Part shown: positions 62,095 through 64,000 of the stretch, piece by piece | Layout of the letters: each line of letters starts with the position of its first letter | Position numbering within the stretch: position 1 is the stretch's first letter | Assembly (NCBI RefSeq): GCF_008838325.1 | Contig: NZ_CP042829.1 | Coordinates: 1,240,001 to 1,304,000, forward strand | DNA: 64,000 nt | Direction of reading: 5' to 3' | Origin: Tepidiforma bonchosmolovskayae | Lineage (GTDB): Bacteria; Chloroflexota; Dehalococcoidia; Tepidiformales; Tepidiformaceae | Program-made: the position numbers and the translations under genes | The notes under the pieces: model-generated | Database searches by the model: none | Seen by the model: the letters and a program-made list of their open reading frames with translations, nothing else | What the model was told of the DNA's origin: nothing

Positions 62095-63107
62095 CACAGC
62101 CGAAGCGTGGACTGGGCCGGGGGCTCGATGCCCTCTTCGGGAGCTCCTCGGCAGCGCCCCCGGTGCAGGAGCCGCCCGCCCCCGCACCGCAGCCCCCCGC
62201 CAGCGAGGCGCCGACCATTCCCGAGCGCGAACCGGCGCACGAGGTCCCGCCGGAGGCGGCTGCCCGCGTCGCGCCGGAGCCGCGGCCCGCCCCGCCCGCC
62301 CGCCGCGGCGGCCCTGAGCTGCTCGATATCGACCTGATTGCGCCCAATCCCGAGCAGCCGCGCACCCACTTCGAACCCGAGCAGCTGCGCGAGCTCGCCG
62401 AATCGATCCGCGAGCACGGCATCATCCAGCCGCTCATCGTCACCCGCGACGACGAAGGCGGCTACCGGCTCATCGCCGGCGAACGGCGCCTGCAGGCAGC
62501 TCGCCTCGCCGGGCTCGAAACGGTGCCCGTCGTGGTCCGCGAAGCCGCGGATTCGGAGCTGCTCGAGCTCGCCCTTATCGAAAACATCCAGCGCGCCGAC
62601 CTGAACCCGGTCGAAGAGGCGATGGCCTACCGCCGCCTCATCGAGGAGTACGGCCTCACGCAGGAGGAGGTGGCCCGGAGGGTCGGCAAGAGCCGCGCCA
62701 CGATCGCGAACGCGCTCCGCCTGCTCCAGCTCGAGGCGGAGATCCGGCGCAGCCTCGTCAGCGGCGAAATCACCGAAGGCCACGCCCGCGCCCTCCTCGG
62801 CCTGCCCGAGGGGCGAGGCCGGGTGAACGCATGGCGCGAGGTCGTCCGCCGCCAGATGTCGGTCCGCGACACCGAAAGCTATGTCCGGCGGCAGCTCGCG
62901 GCCTCCCCCGCGACCGCCTCGAAGCCGGCCGCGCAGACGGCCCGCCGCGATGCGGCGCTCAGCGACATCGAAGCCCGCCTCCGGCGCGCCCTGAGCACCC
63001 GCGTCCGCGTCGAACCGCAGAAGAAGGGCGCGAAAATCATCATCGAGTGCTACTCGCCGGAGGAGTTCGAGAACGTCGTCGCCACCCTGCTCGGGGAGTA
63101 CCAGTAG
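62091..63107 (+). CDS. parB: Chromosome-partitioning CTPase ParB/Spo0J
   Basis: The 338-aa protein starts with the ParA-interacting GLGRGLDALFG peptide, then a Pro/Ala-rich linker, the ParB/Srx CTPase domain (DLIAPNPEQPRTHFEPEQL, YRLIAGERRLQAARLAGLE), the arm and HTH region (LIENIQRADLNPVEEAMAYR, LTQEEVARRVGKSRATIANA) and a C-terminal dimerisation domain. It binds parS and slides as a CTP clamp. Its likely targets are the array at 56936-57467. It overlaps parA by 4 bp. Confidence 0.97.
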   Translation: MTQPKRGLGRGLDALFGSSSAAPPVQEPPAPAPQPPASEAPTIPEREPAHEVPPEAAARVAPEPRPAPPARRGGPELLDIDLIAPNPEQPRTHFEPEQLRELAESIREHGIIQPLIVTRDDEGGYRLIAGERRLQAARLAGLETVPVVVREAADSELLELALIENIQRADLNPVEEAMAYRRLIEEYGLTQEEVARRVGKSRATIANALRLLQLEAEIRRSLVSGEITEGHARALLGLPEGRGRVNAWREVVRRQMSVRDTESYVRRQLAASPATASKPAAQTARRDAALSDIEARLRRALSTRVRVEPQKKGAKIIIECYSPEEFENVVATLLGEYQ

Positions 63108-63109
63108 CC

Positions 63110-63586
63110 ATGGCGCACGAAGAACGGCCCGAACACCGCCTCGCCGACCTTGGCATCGAGCTGCCGGCCGTGCCGCCGCCGGCGGGGCTCTACGCCCCGG
63201 CCGTGCGTTCCGGCAGCCAGCTCTTCGTCTCCGGGCAGGTGCCGCGCGCCGCCGACGGCTCGGGCGTGGCCGCCGTCGGCAAGCTCGGCCACGACATCAC
63301 CGTGGAGGAGGGTGCGGCGCTGGCGCGGGTCTGCGCTCTGCAGGCGCTCGCCGTGGTCCGCGCCGAGCTCGGCAGCCTCGACCGGGTGCGGCGCGTCGTG
63401 CGGGTCGCCGGGTACGTCGCGAGCGCGCCGGGGTTCACGCAGCACCCGGCGGTCATCAACGGCGCCTCCCAGCTGCTGCTCGACGTCTTCGGCGAAGCCG
63501 GCCGCCACGCGCGGGTCGCCATCGGCGTCGCCGAACTCCCCGCCGGCGTCCCGGTCGAAGTCGAGTTCCTGTTCGAGGTCGACTGA
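63110..63586 (+). CDS. RidA/YjgF/UK114-family protein
   Basis: The 158-aa protein has the RidA-like trimer fold: RSGSQLFVSGQVPRAADGS, LDRVRRVVRVAGYVASAPGF, and a C-terminal RVAIGVAELPAGVPVEVEFLF. The conserved imine-hydrolysing Arg of true RidA (near R105) seems to be replaced, since AIGVAELPAG lacks the usual R-x-x-V-x-V pattern before the Pro. This fits the longer 'YjgH/RutC-like' group of unknown substrate. It starts 2 bp after parB and ends the operon ahead of two hairpins. Confidence 0.85.
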   Translation: MAHEERPEHRLADLGIELPAVPPPAGLYAPAVRSGSQLFVSGQVPRAADGSGVAAVGKLGHDITVEEGAALARVCALQALAVVRAELGSLDRVRRVVRVAGYVASAPGFTQHPAVINGASQLLLDVFGEAGRHARVAIGVAELPAGVPVEVEFLFEVD

Positions 63587-63643
63587 CCCGTACCGGACCC
63601 CTTGTGGACGGCACCGGCCCCAGCGATACCGGTTGGGTATCCC

Positions 63644-63690
63644 CCCTCACCGCTTCGGCGGGAGGGCCAGGCCGCGGCAACGCGGCCTTT
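63644..63690 (+). terminator. Double-hairpin terminator after ridA
   Basis: The first hairpin (63644-63666) has a UUCG tetraloop on a 4-bp stem extended by five pairs past a bulged A. The second (63669-63688) is an 8-bp stem with a GCAA tetraloop directly followed by TTGTTGT. Both loops are extra-stable types. The second is a good intrinsic terminator for the yidC-parB-ridA operon. Confidence 0.8.
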
Positions 63691-63722
63691 GTTGTATCTG
63701 ACCCCGGAGCGACGTTCGGCTG

Positions 63723-64000
63723 ATGCGGGCGGCGGCCTGCATCGACGGCTTTAACCTCTACTACGGCCTCCGCGCGCTGCGCGAACGGGCGCCGCAGTTC
63801 GGCGAGAACCGCTGGCTCGATCTGCGCCGGCTGGCCCAGGAGCTTGCACCAGGCGCGGAATTGGGAGCCTGGGCTGTGAGGGCAGGCCATACCTGCTCCC
63901 CGTTCCCCGCTCCCTGCTCCCTGCTCCCTGCTCCCTTCTACCTCCCCCGACCCCGTGCTACCCTCCATCTCGGCGCAGCCAGAAGGCCCGCCGCATCGAG
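63723..64000 (+). CDS. NYN-domain protein, 5' part, apparently interrupted by a minisatellite
   Basis: The frame opens MRAAACIDGFNLYYGLRALR and continues NRWLDLRRLAQELAPG, the N-terminus of NYN/LabA-like (PIN-like) nucleases with the first catalytic Asp in IDGFNLYYG. After about residue 48 the sequence turns into Cys/Pro/Ser-rich text encoded by a CTCCCTG repeat, then RSQKARRIE-like family sequence seems to resume in another frame at the very end. The frame has no stop before the window ends. This is either an insertion mutation or a variant. A GGAGCG lies 16 nt upstream. Confidence 0.6.
   Translation, partial: MRAAACIDGFNLYYGLRALRERAPQFGENRWLDLRRLAQELAPGAELGAWAVRAGHTCSPFPAPCSLLPAPFYLPRPRATLHLGAARRPAAS
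63894..63936 (+). repeat. CTCCCTG minisatellite
   Basis: Roughly four copies of GCTCCCT (63909-63936) with decayed copies before them lie inside the NYN frame. Such GAGCAGG-type arrays expand easily. Confidence 0.8.

Overview
The window is a gene-dense stretch of about 70% G+C bacterial chromosome. There is no rRNA, tRNA, CRISPR array or intact mobile element. The gene set (menaquinone prenyltransferase MenA, KatG, DsbB-type protein, Liv transporter, two enoyl-CoA hydratases, heliorhodopsin, protoglobin, several lipoproteins, no outer-membrane machinery) suggests an aerobic, monoderm-like, high-GC bacterium. My best guess is the Chloroflexota, possibly near Tepidiforma in the Dehalococcoidia. 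That taxon is an inference from gene content, not a database match.

Layout. 0-1 kb: 3' part of dnaN. 1-8.3 kb: small membrane or lipoproteins, a heliorhodopsin gene, katG, DUF2568, DUF1801 and zinc-ribbon genes, and dsbB. 8.4-10.1 kb: a HicB-like gene, an unknown 290-aa protein and a frameshifted PIN toxin. 10-13.4 kb: hsp20-lon and two tiny membrane proteins. 13.5-18.7 kb: a complete branched-chain amino-acid-type ABC operon (livG-livF-livH-livM-binding protein) ending in a strong terminator. 18.8-22 kb: DUF3179 lipoprotein, an orphan antitoxin, a membrane protein and a three-gene module with a broken middle gene. 22-27 kb: menA, ruvC, a divergent MarR/protoglobin pair with two visible operators, and uvrB. 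27-32.4 kb: enoyl-CoA hydratases, a K+ channel, SDR and obgE. 32.4-37.4 kb: a repeat-rich intergenic region, a PIG-L deacetylase and two phosphohistidine-swivel proteins. 37.4-43.9 kb: TPR protein, dnaE and transaldolase-like fsa. 44-48.1 kb: two paralogous secreted proteins and a subtilase. 48.1-52.3 kb: accessory-looking segment with a 39-40 bp tandem repeat, a lone phage portal gene, a nuclease-RAMA fusion and a solitary CpaE. 52.4-64 kb: alr, lytic transglycosylase, then rpmH-rnpA-yidD, an array of about eight parS sites, and the operon PQQ-lipoprotein-yidC-jag-pfkB-parA-parB-ridA. A NYN gene is cut by the window end.

How the genes work together. The right end is an origin-proximal chromosome-segregation and membrane-insertion cluster: ParA, ParB and their parS array lie within about 6 kb. 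dnaN lies 55 kb away on the same strand, so the usual rpmH/dnaA/dnaN junction is split. Repeated 1-4 bp stop/start overlaps (hsp20/lon, livG/livF, rnpA/yidD, PQQ/yidC, pfkB/parA/parB) indicate translational coupling. At least ten genes have a TAnnnT -10 box only 6-8 nt before the start codon and no Shine-Dalgarno, so leaderless transcription seems common here. Two small genes, the PIN toxin and a DUF4258-like gene, each need one extra G to read through. They are either real decay or sequence errors.
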